A stretch of DNA of 6,195 nucleotides from a bacterium (lineage in GTDB: Bacteria; Planctomycetota; UBA11346): positions 1-6,195 of the forward strand of contig JAIFKN010000146.1 of NCBI GenBank assembly GCA_020049615.1, in the 5' to 3' direction. Made by a program: the position numbers and the translations under genes. Below the pieces are notes generated by a model. It was given only the letters and a program-made list of their open reading frames with translations. It had not been told where the DNA came from and did no database searches. This document shows, one piece after another, positions 6,086-6,195 of this stretch (position 1 is the first letter of the stretch; the number at the start of each line of letters is the position of its first letter).

Positions 6086-6195
6086 ATGCGTCTGTCCGTC
6101 GTCACCATCTGCCGCAATCCGGGCGCGACGCTGGACCGCACCTGCGCAGCCCTGGCCGCCCAGACCGCTCCAGTGCAATGGCTGGTCATCGATGG
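6086..6195 (+). CDS. GT2-type glycosyltransferase, 3' end beyond window
   Basis: The open frame from ATG 6086 gives 36 residues before the right edge. It reads MRLSVVTICRNPGATLDRT and ends AQTAPVQWLVID. This is the classic opening of GT-A fold family 2 enzymes: first beta-strand SVVTICRN binding the nucleotide, a helix ending in AAQT, then a strand ending in the conserved Asp (Asp36) of the VIDGxSxDG pattern, of which the next Gly has begun. GT2 enzymes are generally inverting, unlike the three GT4 enzymes upstream. It starts 6 bases after the polymerase/ligase stop, so it is probably in the same transcript. A GAGG at 6068-6071 is 14 bases from the ATG, too far to be a strong ribosome site. 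The catalytic region is not visible, so activity and donor cannot be judged. Confidence 0.8.
   Translation, partial: MRLSVVTICRNPGATLDRTCAALAAQTAPVQWLVID

Overview
The window is a stretch of a surface-polysaccharide (O-antigen, capsule or exopolysaccharide) biosynthesis cluster. All genes are on the plus strand and almost without gaps. The high-GC coding style, the Wzy/WaaL-like membrane protein and the set of glycosyltransferases suggest a Gram-negative bacterium, probably a high-GC member of the Pseudomonadota. Nothing here fixes the genus.

Layout: (1) 1-1161 is the synthetase part of a glutamine-dependent asparagine synthase family protein, with its N-terminus beyond the left edge. (2) 1163-2257 is a GT4-type glycosyltransferase starting one base after that stop. 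(3) 2254-3309 is a second GT4 enzyme of the MtfB-like type, whose GTG start overlaps the previous stop. (4) 3310-3434 is the only real intergenic gap, and it opens with a clear inverted repeat. (5) 3435-4574 is a third GT4 enzyme of the WbaZ-like type. (6) 4571-6079 is a polytopic membrane protein of the O-antigen polymerase/ligase superfamily, overlapping the previous gene by 4 bases. (7) 6086 to the right edge is the start of a GT2-type glycosyltransferase. There are no RNA genes, mobile elements or CRISPR arrays that I can see.

How they may work together (inference): cytoplasmic glycosyltransferases build a repeat unit on a lipid carrier, and the membrane protein polymerises or transfers it outside the cytoplasmic membrane. 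The AsnB-like protein may amidate a sugar acid or amino-acid substituent of the glycan, or it may simply make asparagine. The tight spacing suggests two translationally coupled blocks, 1-3309 and 3435-6195+, separated by the 125-base gap.

Base composition is uneven. The start of the asparagine synthase gene, the first part of gene 3 and everything after about 3430 are very GC-rich. The end of the asparagine synthase gene, gene 2 and the middle of gene 3 are clearly poorer in GC. This mosaic is common where polysaccharide loci have exchanged cassettes. I found no convincing evidence of a wholly new system. The points most worth a second look are the amidotransferase in glycan context, the intergenic inverted repeat at the cassette boundary, and the polymerase carrying lysine where the WaaL family usually has histidine.
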